Positions 1 to 11,149 of a stretch of 64,000 bases of DNA are shown here, piece by piece (positions within the stretch are counted from its first letter, which is position 1; each line of letters begins with the position of its first letter). The DNA is from Limnephilus marmoratus (lineage: Eukaryota > Arthropoda > Insecta > Trichoptera > Limnephilidae), in assembly GCA_917880885.1 (NCBI GenBank), contig OU862916.1, forward strand, positions 53,728,831 to 53,792,830. The letters run 5' to 3'. The notes under the pieces were generated by a model. It was given only the letters and a program-made list of their open reading frames with translations. It was not told the DNA's origin and ran no database searches. Made by a program: the position numbers and the translations under genes.

Positions 1-240
1 TCGCTCAGTTCTCCTGGGGGGGCCGGGGAACGAGGGTGTTGACAAATACATATAAAGCGAAGTAGTGATGTAACGAATTTTATCGGTAGACTAGTGTTGT
101 CCTTGCCCGAGTAATCGATATTTTTTATTCGTTTTTTTTTCTGTTCAGTGACTCATCGCGGTATACCAATACTGACCGAGCTTTCATACTAAAATTGTGC
201 AAAATTAAAATTGTTTATGTCAAGTACTATAATAAATTTT

Positions 241-597
241 TAATTTGGGAGGCGTTATAGGTACCATCGCCCCGGGAACCATTTATTGGATACCAACACC
301 CCCGCCACTTGGTCACCCCAAGTGGTCCGCTATGTTTGGTGACTGAGCATGGGTTCCCGGGTTCACGGGTAAGGTCTGCATGGGTTTTGGTGGCGGATGA
401 TTTTGTCCACTTACTGCGTGGCGGGCCGGATTGGGAGAAACTGGAAGTGGGAGATCTTTTGATCTCTACAGCCGGACTCTCTCCACCATCATTTCATACT
501 TTTACCTACCCAGAAATTCCTCTCCTTCCTTTCATTAAAAATATCCTCTACACAGCTTCTCCAATGACTTTGCTATACTATAAGGGTATTTAACTTA
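241..597 (+). repeat. Family A repeat copy (LINE 3'-end type), truncated
   Basis: The block opens with the family A signature (a GGTACC site, then CCCCGGGAACC and TTATTGGAT) and runs through the 'GGTCACCCCAAGTGGT' segment to a part resembling 'CCCAGAAATTCCTCTCCTTCC'. The same order of segments recurs at about 11150, 28045, 29640, 33688, 35090 and, inverted, at 24000, 28400 and 29165. A 94-codon open frame here (309-593) is not credible as a gene because the frame is not kept in other copies. The terminal hairpin seen in complete copies is missing. Confidence 0.8.
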
Positions 598-724
598 AAA
601 ATAATTTTTATATTTCATTTTATATGTATAATTGCATTTTGTGATATTTTTAAGTAATTAATCACCTCTCCCTTTAATATTTTGTCTATAATTCTCATAT
701 GCCTATACTTGTTTGTCTTTTAAT

Positions 725-783
725 ATTAATCTTATCCTGACGAAGAGAATACTCTGTTTTCGAAATATGTTGATAATATTGAT
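725..783 (+). ncRNA. Hammerhead-ribozyme-like Penelope element tail
   Basis: CTGACGA at 737-743 matches the hammerhead core CUGANGA. One extra A follows, then a 5-bp stem II (745-749 with 757-761) and GAAA at 762-765. After that come TATG, able to pair with itself in a dimer through wobbles, and TT, fitting an NUH cleavage site. Stem I is strong: 725-736 pairs with 772-783 with one mismatch and one wobble. Penelope-like elements are known to carry minimal hammerheads of this dimer-cleaving kind. No Penelope coding sequence is visible beside this copy, so it is probably a detached tail. Confidence 0.6.
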
Positions 784-1654
784 TACTGTTTTTACAAAGT
801 TATTTGTTCTCATTTACCTAAAAATTACGCCACAAAGATTGGACCCATTTGCAGCATTTCAAGCTGGGTCGCCATAACCAATTCGTTTGTGCAATTTCAA
901 TCAATGCATTTCTGTGTTTCTCGAGAACCCTTCTATGGGCTTACACGTCATTAGTACTTTTACGCCAGTTTTTTAAACATTTGTGGTCAAAAACATCCAA
1001 GTAGTGTAGTTTTGTAGCTCTAGCACATATGAAGCTGTATGACTTTTTATTATGGTATAATTATTATTATGCATATATCCAATTGTATATCCGCATATAC
1101 ATTATTTGGCTTAATATAGTAACTATGTTATTTTCCACATCAAGTATATAATAAATAGATGCAAGAATGTTTTTTTTGATAAATTAATAACGTATAAAAA
1201 ATATATATATATATATATATATATATTTATTCTCAAAACTCTTGAGAAAATATCGTCGTTGCATTCACAAAATATCCCATGTGAGGTTTTCGACCAAATT
1301 TTTTTTTGTTTACACCATTTGATTCACCACGGTTTCCTAAATAATCTGACAAATATATCCCATTTTTCAAAAATTCATCTTTTTAATCATTTTAGAGGCA
1401 ACTCTGACCATTACTTGTAATTAATGGTAATTATTTAAAAAAATATACTACATATACTACAGAAATATAAAAAAATATAAAATTATAAAATTAAATCCCT
1501 ATATACTACAGAAATATAAAAAAAATATAAAACTATAAAATTAAAATGAGAAAAAAAGTCTTTTTGTGTGCAAGAATTCGTATTATTTTTTTAACTCAAA
1601 TTTGTCGCACATAAATTAAAATTACCCAAAGAAATGTTTTTTTAATAATATACA
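784..1654. other. AT-rich spacer with simple repeats
   Basis: No credible coding frame. It contains an (AT)n microsatellite around 1198-1227 and an approximately 49-bp direct tandem duplication (1452-1500 and 1501-1549) differing at only a few bases. The rest cannot be assigned. Confidence 0.6.
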
Positions 1655-1735
1655 CACAGCAACCCCAAAGATGACCTAGGCCCTCAGAGAAATTATTTTC
1701 CTCAGGGCCTCCTGTGTGGAGCTCATATAAAAAAA
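1655..1735 (+). repeat. Family A 3' terminus with hairpin
   Basis: This is the family A end only: 'CCCCAAAGATGACCTAGG', then a stem-loop (CCCTCAGAG / CCTCAGGG arms around an A/T loop), 'CCTCCTGTGTGGAGCTCAT' and an A/T-rich tail. Loss of the 5' part fits 5' truncation during target-primed reverse transcription. The next LINE fragment starts within about ten bases of the tail. Confidence 0.75.
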
Positions 1736-1744
1736 TAATAATAA

Positions 1745-2180
1745 TCTCAACAATCTAAAAAGAGTATACTATGCACTAATCCAGTCATTAATTCAATATG
1801 GAATTATTGCATGGGGGGGGGGTCATACAACAATATTCTAACCCCGATCAAAGTAATCCAGAAACTAATCATTAAAGTAATCCTAAAGAAACCCTCCACT
1901 TATCCAACAGAAACGCTTTTCGCAGATTTCACGGTGCCTCGAGTAGAGAATATCTTCAAGAAAAATGCAATTACCCAAATTTACAAAGATAATATCATCA
2001 AAAAATTTTAAACTAAAATCAAAAAGATATGAAGATAACATCAAAATACCAAAATTTAATACCAAACTAATGCAAAACAATTACATCTATTTAGGAATAA
2101 AGTTTTTCAACAACCTTCCCATTGAAATAAAAAAAACCAAAGACATCAATAAACTGAAACTCAAACTTCATCAGGAATAA
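1745..2180 (+). pseudogene. 5'-truncated CR1/Jockey-like LINE, C-terminal part of reverse transcriptase
   Basis: The translated fragments give the region after the RT palm: 'LKRVYYALIQSLIQYGIIAW', then 'VIQKLIIKVILKKPSTYP', then the terminal block with 'YLGIKFFNNLPIEIKKTKD', ending at a stop near 2180. The same blocks occur in the same order at the end of the three other LINE ORF2s (about 7620-8085, 45375-45720 and 58888-59370). The frame breaks at a run of ten G (1813-1822) and again near 1990. The 5' edge abuts a family A tail. The sequence to about 2390 is probably its 3' UTR. Confidence 0.85.
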
Positions 2181-2640
2181 TTAACTAAATAATTACCTGT
2201 TTTTCTCATTCTTTCTATTTATTATTAATCTATATTCACCTCTATTTTATTTAGATTTTTCGAATTTCTCCCAAGTGCACAATATTTTAGTATGTAACCG
2301 TATCCTATGTATGTACACCATATGTAATTTATATAACTCCACTGTACAATTATACATCTATATTAAATATTAAAATATATATATTTTCTTCAATATTAAC
2401 TCAGTAGGTAAAGCAAAAATATTTTTTTAATATTTCTATTTAACTGTCAAAAAATTACCAAAAAATTAAGTTGCATCCAAAATCATACGAAATTCATTTT
2501 TTTAAGACCAATATTTCGTAATTTGAAACAAAAATAAATAAAATAAAACATATTTATCAGCACAAGATATTTTCTCTACCTTTTGCTAAAAAAATACATT
2601 TTCAATTTATTTGGGTGTTTTGGTCACAAATCCAAATTTA

Positions 2641-2656
2641 ACCCCCCCCCCCCCCT
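2641..2656 (+). repeat. Poly-C tract
   Basis: Homopolymeric C run at the left edge of a family C repeat. No function can be inferred, and its exact length should be treated cautiously. Confidence 0.8.
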
Positions 2657-2664
2657 CGGCTATT

Positions 2665-3240
2665 TGTTAGCTTTGGGAACAACTCATATCGATCTTGTGT
2701 CTCCCTTACTATTATGTTGAGAAATAAGTTTTAAACGGTGTTCGAAAGAGAAAGAGAAAATATCAAACTTTATATTCAAATTCAAAAGTTAACCACAAAA
2801 TTATGGAATTGTACACCTTTATAAAACCAAAGTTTATGAAACTTATGGAATTTTGTCTCTATTAATTATTTTTACATGAAACAATAAAAAAGTGAGGTGA
2901 CGGAAATGTTAACAATACATTTGTGTAATAAATATGTACGTGTTTTTATTTTTTTCGTTATCAGTAATTTTAGTTAGAAAAAACGTAAGATGAGTCATTT
3001 TAAAAAAAATTATGTGTGCGTTCAAAATTTTTATATTCGAAAAGCAAAGGTTTATTTCGGATTTCAAAATTTAAAAGCGTATTTCATCGCCTTTCAAAAA
3101 CAATTTTTAGTTTTCGGATACTATCAGAAATATTCCATTTATTTGGATTTTATTGCAAAGCGGAAATATTTCGACCTTATGAAAAAATATGCCCGAGGCC
3201 TGAGGGATATGGGTCCTATGAGAAAGGTCAAGTTGCCTTT
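2665..3240 (+). repeat. Family C interspersed repeat, copy 1
   Basis: The block starts near 'TGTCTCCCTTACTAT' and includes 'GTAATTTTAGTTAGAAAAAA' followed by 'CGTAAG', and 'ATTCCATTTATTTGGATTTT'. The same ordered segments recur at 20946-21900, 54900-55570 and 57241-57600 on the plus strand and 50340-50775 on the minus strand. Overlapping open frames at 2990-3298 are not conserved in other copies and look non-coding. I see no terminal inverted repeats or transposase, so the class is unknown. Confidence 0.7.
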
Positions 3241-4362
3241 CCTACGTTTGCTACACAAAATATCATATGTGCATAAAAAGTGCGCACAAAAATCCTGAAT
3301 GCAAAATTTAAGAAAAAATTGTCGGTTTTAATAAAAAAATGTATATTAAGCCCACTTGTTTTCACCCAAACATGGTATCAAAAATAACTCTACAATTAAT
3401 GAAAATAAATAAAAATATGGGTCCCCAATTTTTTTTTTCGGTTTTTTTTTATTATGTATCCTAATATTCTAAAATACCCACAGGATATTTTGTGCGCGCA
3501 ACAACGATAAGTAGCTATAATAGCATATTCATAGGACGCTTACAATAGGACGCCCCTGCGAGCGGTCTTGTCTCTACACATTTGCAGATTGGAACATGCG
3601 TGGTCGGCAGAAATAATAATTCGACACGGGTGAAGCGCGTAGCCCACACACACAAGGCCTGCATTCACTCACACATCTATAGCGCGATTCTGACTACTGT
3701 CAGAGAGTGAAATAAAAGAGATTTTTTAAAATACCTATTCATAAATGTTCGCAGCGACCGGCAGCGCTCTTAACACAGCGCTGCGGTCTATTTATAGTAA
3801 TTTAATTACGGGATGAGATTCACAAATTACATACTGGGAAGGCTCTGAGAGAAACACGGACTTGCCGGCTATTCAAGGATAGATTATTTTCTTTGTTTGA
3901 GTCTAAACACCGCGAGGTTTGCTTGATTGCGTTAGCGAATGCATGTGATATTATTGTGTTTCGAACACTTTGTGTGGTATCAGGTATCGCACTACAATAA
4001 TATGTTTTTAGAAAGGAATTTCAACACAAATTAAATAAAGGATTTAGATTACGTGTGGCTGCTCAAAGGTTATTGAGAAACTATTCTAAGAGTTTAAACT
4101 AAAAGTTAATTAAGTATTTATAGTATGTGTGGTAATACAAAAGATGTTGGGATATTATGTGTGGGAGAGTGTATTAACTTTATATCTTGATTCAAAATTT
4201 TTCACAAAACAACAAATCATTGTCAAAAAGTCACAGACAATTTATTTTTCAAATTTGTGAAAAAGTCAAGTTTTGTCTATGCAATAAAGTCTCGACAATA
4301 AACAAAACATTGTTGACAGAATTAATTTTTGTAAGGGGCATTTCTGAACAAAGATTTTAGTG
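3241..4362. other. Unassigned region, probably including the LINE1 5' UTR
   Basis: No supported gene. A perfect 7-bp hairpin (GCAGCGC at 3761-3767 with GCGCTGC at 3778-3784) lies in a locally GC-richer stretch (about 3540-3790). Because LINE1 ORF1 starts at 4363, at least the last few hundred bases are likely its promoter-bearing 5' UTR, but no element boundary or target duplication is visible. Confidence 0.45.
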
Positions 4363-5124
4363 ATGTCTAGCACTCGAAGCAAAAACCAAATTTCTGATGA
4401 AAAAATAAGCATGGACAAAATTATCGAATATATAGATAAAAAATTTGAAACTTTGAAGAGGGACATTTTTATCAAAATTGAATCTCAGACCACAGAAACA
4501 ACAAAAAGCATTGAATTTATAAGTGCTCAATATGATGAAATTCTAAAAAAAATTGATGTTACAAATAATTTAAACCAAGTTATACAAACTGATTTTGAAA
4601 ATATTAAAAAAGATATGAATGAAAAAAATAATATAATAAAAAAACTTGAAATTAGACTGGCTGATATTGAAACCATGTCAAAATGTAATTCTTTAGAAAT
4701 AGCTGGGATTCCCCAAAAAATAAGAGAACAACCAATTGAAATCATAAGGAAGGTTGCTGCAGCAGCTGGGATAACTATAAAACATACAGATATTACTGAA
4801 GTCATCCGAGTCCCAGACAGGAGAAATGGAGCTCCACCCAAACTTCTTGTCACCTTTTCTGAGAAAAGACAAAGAGATTCACTCCTTGAGAAAAAGAAAG
4901 AAATAAACTATGGAGAAATTAAGGATCTGTCGACCTCTCAAATCTTCATCGGGGAAGAACTAAGCCCGTATCATAAAGAAATACTATGGAAAACAAAACA
5001 ATTAGCCATAGAAAAAAAATACCAATATGTGTGGTACAAAAATGGTAAAGTTATGATACGTAAAAAACATGAAGATAAAATAATCTACATTAAGCACCTT
5101 GATGATATGGTGAAAATAATTTAG
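4363..5124 (+). CDS. LINE1 ORF1: coiled-coil protein with FP-like C-terminal domain
   Basis: About 253 residues, uninterrupted. ATG at 4363 was chosen because it gives MSSTRS, parallel to MASTRS in LINE2 ORF1. Residues about 15-105 are Lys/Glu/Ile-rich with heptad-like spacing, fitting a coiled coil. A central block contains 'NSLEIAGIP' and a conserved 'VIRVP'. The C-terminus has 'LSPYHKEILWKTKQLA' and 'YVWYKNGKVMIRK', the pattern of the baculovirus FP25K-type C-terminal domain found in many insect LINE ORF1s. LINE ORF1 proteins normally bind the element RNA and act as chaperones; that role is inferred. ORF2 follows in another frame after 29 bases. Confidence 0.85.
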   Translation: MSSTRSKNQISDEKISMDKIIEYIDKKFETLKRDIFIKIESQTTETTKSIEFISAQYDEILKKIDVTNNLNQVIQTDFENIKKDMNEKNNIIKKLEIRLADIETMSKCNSLEIAGIPQKIREQPIEIIRKVAAAAGITIKHTDITEVIRVPDRRNGAPPKLLVTFSEKRQRDSLLEKKKEINYGEIKDLSTSQIFIGEELSPYHKEILWKTKQLAIEKKYQYVWYKNGKVMIRKKHEDKIIYIKHLDDMVKII

Positions 5125-5153
5125 TAAGTAATATAAAAACATAATTAATTTAG

Positions 5154-8085
5154 ATGGCAAAAATGGATAACACAATAACAACAAACTTACCTAACTTATC
5201 ATCGATAAGAAATAATTTTAACATAATGCATCAAAACATAAGAAGTATTAATAAAAACTTTGACGAACTACAAATATTGATAAAAAGTTTAAATCTAAAC
5301 TGGGATATAATTATTCTTACTGAATGTTGGTTAACTGAAAAGTACTATCCCCTACAAATCGATAAATATGTCCCTTACTCTACAATTATGAATTATACAA
5401 AAAATGATGGTGTCATAGTATATATTAAAGAAGATATTGAAGCTGATGTCAGAGAGATCGGTATTAATAATGCGAACTGTCTAAGGATATCAATCGGCAA
5501 TGATACAACAATACTCGCAATTTACAGATCTCCATCTACAAAAAATCTGGAGCCATTTCTAAACTCCTTATCCTGTGAACTGAGTTTACTAAAAAACACT
5601 AAAGATGTATTTATTATCGGTGATATAAATATTGATATCCTTGAAAATGGCCACCCAAAAAAATATGATTACATGCAGACACTTGCATACCATGGATTTG
5701 AAAGCCTAATTGAGGAAACTACACGTGTATTTAATGATAGCAAAACTTGCATTGATCATATCTTTAGTAAAACTAATAAAAAAACTCAAGCCATTATTTA
5801 TACTACCACACTGACAGACCATTACACAATAATTCTATCTATAACAAAAAATAACTCTTATGTAAACCAAAATACGAAATCACTCCTAACGAAGTCTGAA
5901 ACAAATTGGGAAAACGTCAAAAGGGAGTTAACAATGAATGACTGGACCGCCCTTCTGGAAAAAGATGACACTGATACTGCTTGGAGTTATTTTGTAGAAA
6001 TTATACAGCACAGTATTCTATCTAACACCAAAACCACAGATAAAAAGGTATCTCATAAAAATATTCACATTAAACCATGGATCAGTCAAAATATTATAAA
6101 CTCAATCAGAAAAAGAGATGAACTACACAGAAAAGTGAAAATCAACCCTTATGATGTCCATACACTTCGATTCTACAAAAGATATCGTAATACATGTAAA
6201 AATGTAATTCGTTATGCTAAAGAAACATTCTATAAAAACAAAATTGATGAATGCAATAATGATTCCCGTAAACTCTGGCAGATCATAAATGAAATTACAA
6301 ATACTAAAGCATCGCATAAAGACAAAAACATTAAAGAATTAAACATTGATGAGATTCCCACATCTTTTACGAAACACCCAGACAAACTTCTTGACTTTAT
6401 AAACAACTACTTTTGCAATATAGGCTCTAACCTTGCAAATAAAATTAAACAAAATTCTACTACTGTCGAAAACACAATGAGAAATGATGATGTAAATCAT
6501 GAAAACAGCCTCAATATAGTCAAGATAACAAGTGACGAAATAAGAAATATTATAACCTCCTTAGACATAAATACCTCATCGGGAAATGAATTGATATCAA
6601 GCAAATCAATTAAATACCTACAAGATGAGTTAATTCAACCACTGACATACCTTGTAAATCTATCAATATCTAAAGGTGTTTTTCCCGCTTGTCTTAAAAT
6701 TGCTACGATCATACCATTATATAAAAATGGTCCCAAAAATGATATTTCAAATTATCGACCAATTAGTATTTTAACTCCTCTATCGAAAATATTGGAAAAA
6801 GTAATAAAAAAACAAGTTCTTACATTTTTGGATACCAATAAAATATTATCACCTACGCAGTATGGTTTTAGGAAAAACCTGGGTACTGGTGATGTTATAG
6901 CTAATGTAACTAATACAATTATTAGAAAGCTGGATGAAGGCAAAAAATGCAGTTTTCATTGATCTTCAAAAAGCTTTCGATACAATTGATCATAAAATAC
7001 TGTACTTAAAACTAAAAAAAAATGGAATAACTGAAACAACTCTAAACCTACTTAGAAGTTATTTAACTGGAAGAGAACAAATTGTACAAATTGGTAAAAG
7101 AAAGAGCAAATCTCTTCCAATTAAATTCGGGGTCCCTCAGGGAAGCGTATTAGGACCTATACTATTTCTGATATATATAAATGACCTTATGAATCTTCCC
7201 ATAAATGGAAACATAATGAGCTTTGCAGATGACACTGTTATTATATTCCACGAACAAGATTGGATAAGAACTTACAAGAAGGCGGAACATGGCCTGGCTG
7301 TACTTCAAAACTGGCTAAAAGTAAACTCCCTTACATTAAATGTAAATAAAACTAAATACCTCACTTTCTCCAAAAACTAAAGAGGACAACCAATGAATGT
7401 GCATACCCTCAAATTACATGAATGTCAAAATACTTTACCACAATGTTCCTGCCCGTCTATATCCCAAACAAAAAGTATTAAATATCTTGGGATTGAAATT
7501 GATGAAAAACTACAGTGGAATTCACACATTGATCTTACCTCAAAAAAGCTAACAAAAATCATCTACTTCTTCAAAAAATTAAGAAAAATCTTGTCAATGA
7601 GGGATCTAAAGAGAGTATATTATGCTTTATGCCACTCTCGATTGGAATATGGAGTAATAGGATGGGGCTCAGCAGCATCTAATCACTTAAAACAACTTAA
7701 GATAACTCAGAATTGCATCATAAAGACCATTCTAAAGGTCCCCATAAGGACGTCAACAACAGAAATTTTTAAATAGTTTGATGTTCCAAGCATACAGAAA
7801 ATCTATGCCAAAAACATTCTAGTACATCACCACAAAAACGACCCAGAGAAAGAAACCTCACATGCTCATAAAACCAGAGCCAAACAAACGGACACACTTA
7901 ATATACCAAAGTGTAACTCTTCATTTGGTCAAAGAAGTTCTGAATTTTTAGCAGTAAAGTTATATAACAAACTCCCACTTAGTATCAAACAAATTAAAAC
8001 AAAAAACAGCTACATTAAGGACATTAAATGTTGGCTGAAGGAACTACCGGAAAATGACCTTACTAGTATACTTAAAACATCATAG
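5154..8085 (+). pseudogene. LINE1 ORF2: EEP endonuclease-reverse transcriptase, disrupted
   Basis: The first segment (5154-6962) holds the AP-like endonuclease: N28 in HQNIRS, E57 in LTECW, D157/N159 in GDIN, and D222/H223 in TDHY, so the catalytic set looks complete. Reverse transcriptase motifs follow: NYRPISIL, QYGFRK, FIDLQKAFD, GVPQGSVLGP and FADD (about 7222-7233). The frame shifts near 6945-6955, just before the FIDLQKAFD motif. In-frame TAA (7378-7380) and TAG (7774-7776) stops interrupt the rest, which continues recognisably to TAG at 8083-8085. Undamaged it would be about 975 residues. The family performs target-primed reverse transcription. Confidence 0.9.
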
Positions 8086-8300
8086 AAGTTTCTGGAAAAC
8101 CTTATCCAAACAAGTTAAACCATAGAAGTCGCTGAAAAACTTATCCAAAGCATAGTCCCCCTCAGCACAGGATCTCCTAGTGAGGAGGACTTCGAATATA
8201 TTTTCTATTTTATATATACAACCAACATGTTTCATATAAAAATGTAAAAAATATTATATAGTTACTAAATAAAAAAATAAAAAAAATTATAGAAACTTAA
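8086..8300 (+). other. LINE1 3' UTR with nested hairpin
   Basis: An imperfect tandem duplication of about 35 bases (units containing CATAGAAGT and AACTTATCCAAA or similar) precedes a hairpin at 8160-8185: outer stem CCTCA/TGAGG and inner stem AGGA/TCCT. The UTR ends in an A-rich tail. The same nested architecture appears in LINE2 (39093-39123, minus) and at 13387-13416 (minus). In related LINEs such 3' structures are recognised by the reverse transcriptase; here that is inferred. Confidence 0.65.
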
Positions 8301-8301
8301 G

Positions 8302-9297
8302 ACCCGGCCGCGTATTTCCAATCCCTACCGCGGTTGAGTCACTCTAGCGACTGAGCCGCGTTAGGGATTGGAAGGCGTAAATCGCCTTACAAACACTACC
8401 GCATTTCAGTCGCGCTAGTGACTGAACCGCGTTAGGGATTGTTATGCATAAATCACCTTACAAAAGCTATACCGATTAAGTCACCTACGCGCTTCGTTGC
8501 TCTATCAGTTTCTGTGAGGGCGACGACCGTAATTATAGAGAGGTTAGCAGAGAGGATGGACAGCGTTTTTTTAGTTAGCATTTTTTTACATTGAAAATTT
8601 ATTTTAAGTTAAAAAAAACGCGGGGTTTTTTTTAACTGAGGGTGACGACCGTAATTATAGAAGGGTAAGCAGAGAGGATGGACCGCGTTAATTTTTTACT
8701 TAATTTTTTTTTTTTTTTCATAGAAAATTTATATTTTAACTAAAAAAAAACGCGCGTTTTTTTTTTACTTAAAATATAAATTTTCTATGTTAAAAAAATA
8801 ATTAAGTAAAAAAATGAACGCGGCCCATCCTCTCTGCTTACCCTATATATTTAAAAAATATACATATATATATAAATTTTCTTTGTAAAAAAAAAAAATT
8901 AAGTAAAATAAAACGCAGTCCATCCTCTCTGCTTACCCTTCTATAATTACGGTCGTCACCCTCAGTTGAAAAAAAACCCGCGTTTTTTTAACTTAAAATA
9001 AATTTTCAATGTAAAAAAATGCTAACTAAAAAACGCTGTCCATCCTCTCTGCTAACCTCTCTATAATTACGGTCGTCGCCCTCACAGAAACTGATAGAGC
9101 AACGAAGCGCGTAGGTGACTGAATCGGTATAGCTTTTGTAAGGTGATTTATGCATAACAATCCCTAACGCGGTTCAGTCACTAGCGCGACTGAAATGCGG
9201 TAGTGTTTGTAAGGCGATTTACGCCTTCCAATCCCTAACGCGGCTCAGTCGCTAGAGTGACTCAACCGCGTTAGGGATTGGAAATACGCGACCCGGC
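8302..9297. mobile_element. Foldback element with long terminal inverted repeats and 7-bp target duplication
   Basis: The element spans 8309-9290. It begins CGCGTATTTCCAATCCCT and ends with the reverse complement, and the whole length folds on itself (arms near 490 bp) with an offset centre around 8750. ACCCGGC flanks it directly at 8302-8308 and 9291-9297. Each arm holds degenerate subrepeats built on 'CCCTAACGCGGTTCAGTCAC', each itself weakly palindromic. The right arm has an extra unit around 8840-8930 duplicating 'CCATCCTCTCTGCTTACC'. There is no open frame, so it is non-autonomous and its superfamily is undetermined. Confidence 0.85.
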
Positions 9298-9555
9298 CCG
9301 TTCAAAAAGATGAATAAATTTGAATGTAAGAAGGAGCGAGCTAATATTATAATTTAGCAAAAATAATGAAAATATTTCATAAAACACGATCCGTTTAAAA
9401 TAGAACCACAATCTCTTTTCAAGGGCTAAAGATGCATTTAAAGATACACTGGGAATTTTTCATAGCTATAGCATATTAAATAACAGAACAAACTGTGCTT
9501 TTAATAATATTCGGTGCATCCTTTGCGATTTTTTCTATCATGGGTATTTCATTTA

Positions 9556-9845
9556 AGGAACCATCCATAAAGAACGTCACACGAATTTCATGATTTTTTA
9601 CCTCCTCCCCCCCCCCCCCCGTCCCTGTCACATTTGTGAGACCCCCTCCCCCCAGTGTGACGTCACATATTTTGCAATTTTACAACTAAAAAGTAATCAA
9701 AACAGTAATTCAATTTATTTTTACATGTGACGTCACAGAGCTGATGACCCCCCCACGGCCCCCACCCATACCCCCTTGTCACACAATGTCACACTTCTCT
9801 ACTCCCCTCCCCCCCTTAAGGTTGACGTAATTTATGGATGGCCCC
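9556..9845. mobile_element. MITE with TA flanks
   Basis: Imperfect terminal inverted repeats: left AGGAACCATCCATAAAG, right reverse complement GGGGCCATCCATAAATT, followed on both sides by ACGTCA. TA lies immediately outside each end (9554-9555 and 9846-9847), as expected for a Tc1/mariner-type insertion. The interior has repeated TGACGTCA-like motifs and C-rich tracts (about 9604-9620, 9640-9652, 9804-9816) and no coding frame. Confidence 0.65.
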
Positions 9846-9849
9846 TAAT

Positions 9850-10360
9850 TACCATTTGGGCTCTACAACTGCATAGATATTGTCTTCAAAAAATATTTTT
9901 AAGGAACTTAAAAAATTACAGTTTTCAAGAGAAATGTGTTATAAATCGGTAGAAATGCGGAATGCCGGGACTTAAGGGCCATTAACCAGCCAGCGGCCGA
10001 GAATTCACATTTCGTCGAACGAAGTTCTTACGATGGTACAGGGCGGTTCCAATGAGAAAGATTAATTATTATAAGCAATAATTATCAGCCTGAAATACAT
10101 GCCGCCAACGGAATTAATTATTCTCCGAAGATTAATTATTCTCCGTACCATCTTTTTTAAATATCGATTTTATTTCATTCAAAATTTGCTTTAGTTTACA
10201 CCTACATTCAAAAATGCTAAAAGGCGTGATGATAAAACTATTAAAATAAGGTACTTTTGTAATTATTTTTTTATCATAAGTATTTAAATTTTTCAATAAT
10301 GTCTAAGCAAAATAAGAATGTTAAAAAAATCTTAAATATTTTTCAGGCATTTATTTAGAC
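9850..10360. other. Unassigned AT-rich stretch
   Basis: No supported gene. Several short TTAATTATT repeats occur around 10064-10140; otherwise nothing recognisable. Confidence 0.5.
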
Positions 10361-10475
10361 AGGCGTTTTCTGCCCACGCCTGTCTTTCTATACTTGATAA
10401 TTTCGTTTTTAGTACATATAATGTCCCGATGAAGAGAACATCGTTCTCGAAACTTGTTGATTTTTAAAATAAAGA
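10361..10475 (+). ncRNA. Hammerhead-like Penelope tail, degenerate, with upstream hairpin
   Basis: CCGATGA at 10426-10432 differs from the hammerhead CUGANGA core by U-to-C. It is followed by an extra A, a perfect 6-bp stem II (GAGAAC/GTTCTC, 10434-10439 and 10443-10448) and GAAA (10449-10452). Stem I is weak and the stem III tetranucleotide (CTTG) is not self-complementary, so this copy is probably inactive. About 50 bases upstream a separate hairpin pairs GACAGGCG with CGCCTGTC. Similarity of the following sequence (GTTGAT...) to the copy at 725-783 supports a shared family. Confidence 0.5.
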
Positions 10476-11145
10476 TTATCGTGGTAAAAACTTAGTGTTT
10501 TTAATTATTTCATCATTTTATTTAGCTGGTTTAGATATTATTTGTGATTAGTTTCGATTATGTATTTGAATACCTGGATCTGAATAATTCTTCCAAATCT
10601 TTTCCAATCGTTTCTAATTTCTCTGCCCAAATTTGGTAATGCCATGGGTGACTTTTATGTGGTCATCACATATTTTGCATAGAAATTAGATCTAGTTCGT
10701 TCAACTGTTTGTACTACCGAAAAAGAAACTGTAACGGAAAAAAACTACACGTTAATCTTTTGTGTTCATAATGGATTCAAACTGGGGTCGACGTTAATAC
10801 TGGTTGATCTATTCTCTGTGTGGGAGGGAGGCAGTGGGCAGTGGGCGGGAACATTATATATGCAGAACTGCCTATAAGTGCATCGTCTATTTTTGTCACA
10901 TGAATATAAAATGAAAGCATATATATAACCTACAATATAAATATCGTTTAAGCAGGTACTACAAGCTGAATTTATTTTAAAACAATAATTACCACTGCTC
11001 CATTACAGACGAACCATTGTTTTAAAGATAGTTGATTAGTCAGACTTCTCCGAAAAATCTAAATTTGAGTTGAGTATACAGTTTTTTGTAAAAGTAAATC
11101 ATAAAGTTAATCATCAATATTACTCATAAAACTACAATTAATTTG
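10476..11145. other. Unassigned AT-rich spacer
   Basis: No supported coding region or recognisable repeat between the Penelope-like tail and the next family A copy. A short GT/GGGA-rich patch lies at about 10815-10855. Confidence 0.5.
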
Positions 11146-11149
11146 GGAA

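Larger units (their letters stand above)
3835..8300 (+). mobile_element. LINE1: nearly full-length CR1/Jockey-like non-LTR retrotransposon
   Basis: Order: putative 5' UTR, ORF1 (4363-5124), a 29-base gap, ORF2 (5154-8085, damaged), and a 3' UTR with a nested hairpin ending in an A-rich tail near 8285. The 5' edge is only an estimate. ORF2 carries one frameshift and two in-frame stops, so this copy cannot move on its own. A foldback element sits immediately after the tail. Confidence 0.85.

Noticed and set aside
309..593. 94-codon frame in the first family A copy
   Set aside because: The frame is not maintained in other copies and lacks the conserved LINE C-terminal block seen at 11367-11714.
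3016..3298. Two overlapping frames in family C copy 1
   Set aside because: Broken in every other family C copy and without motifs; AT-rich repeat sequence.
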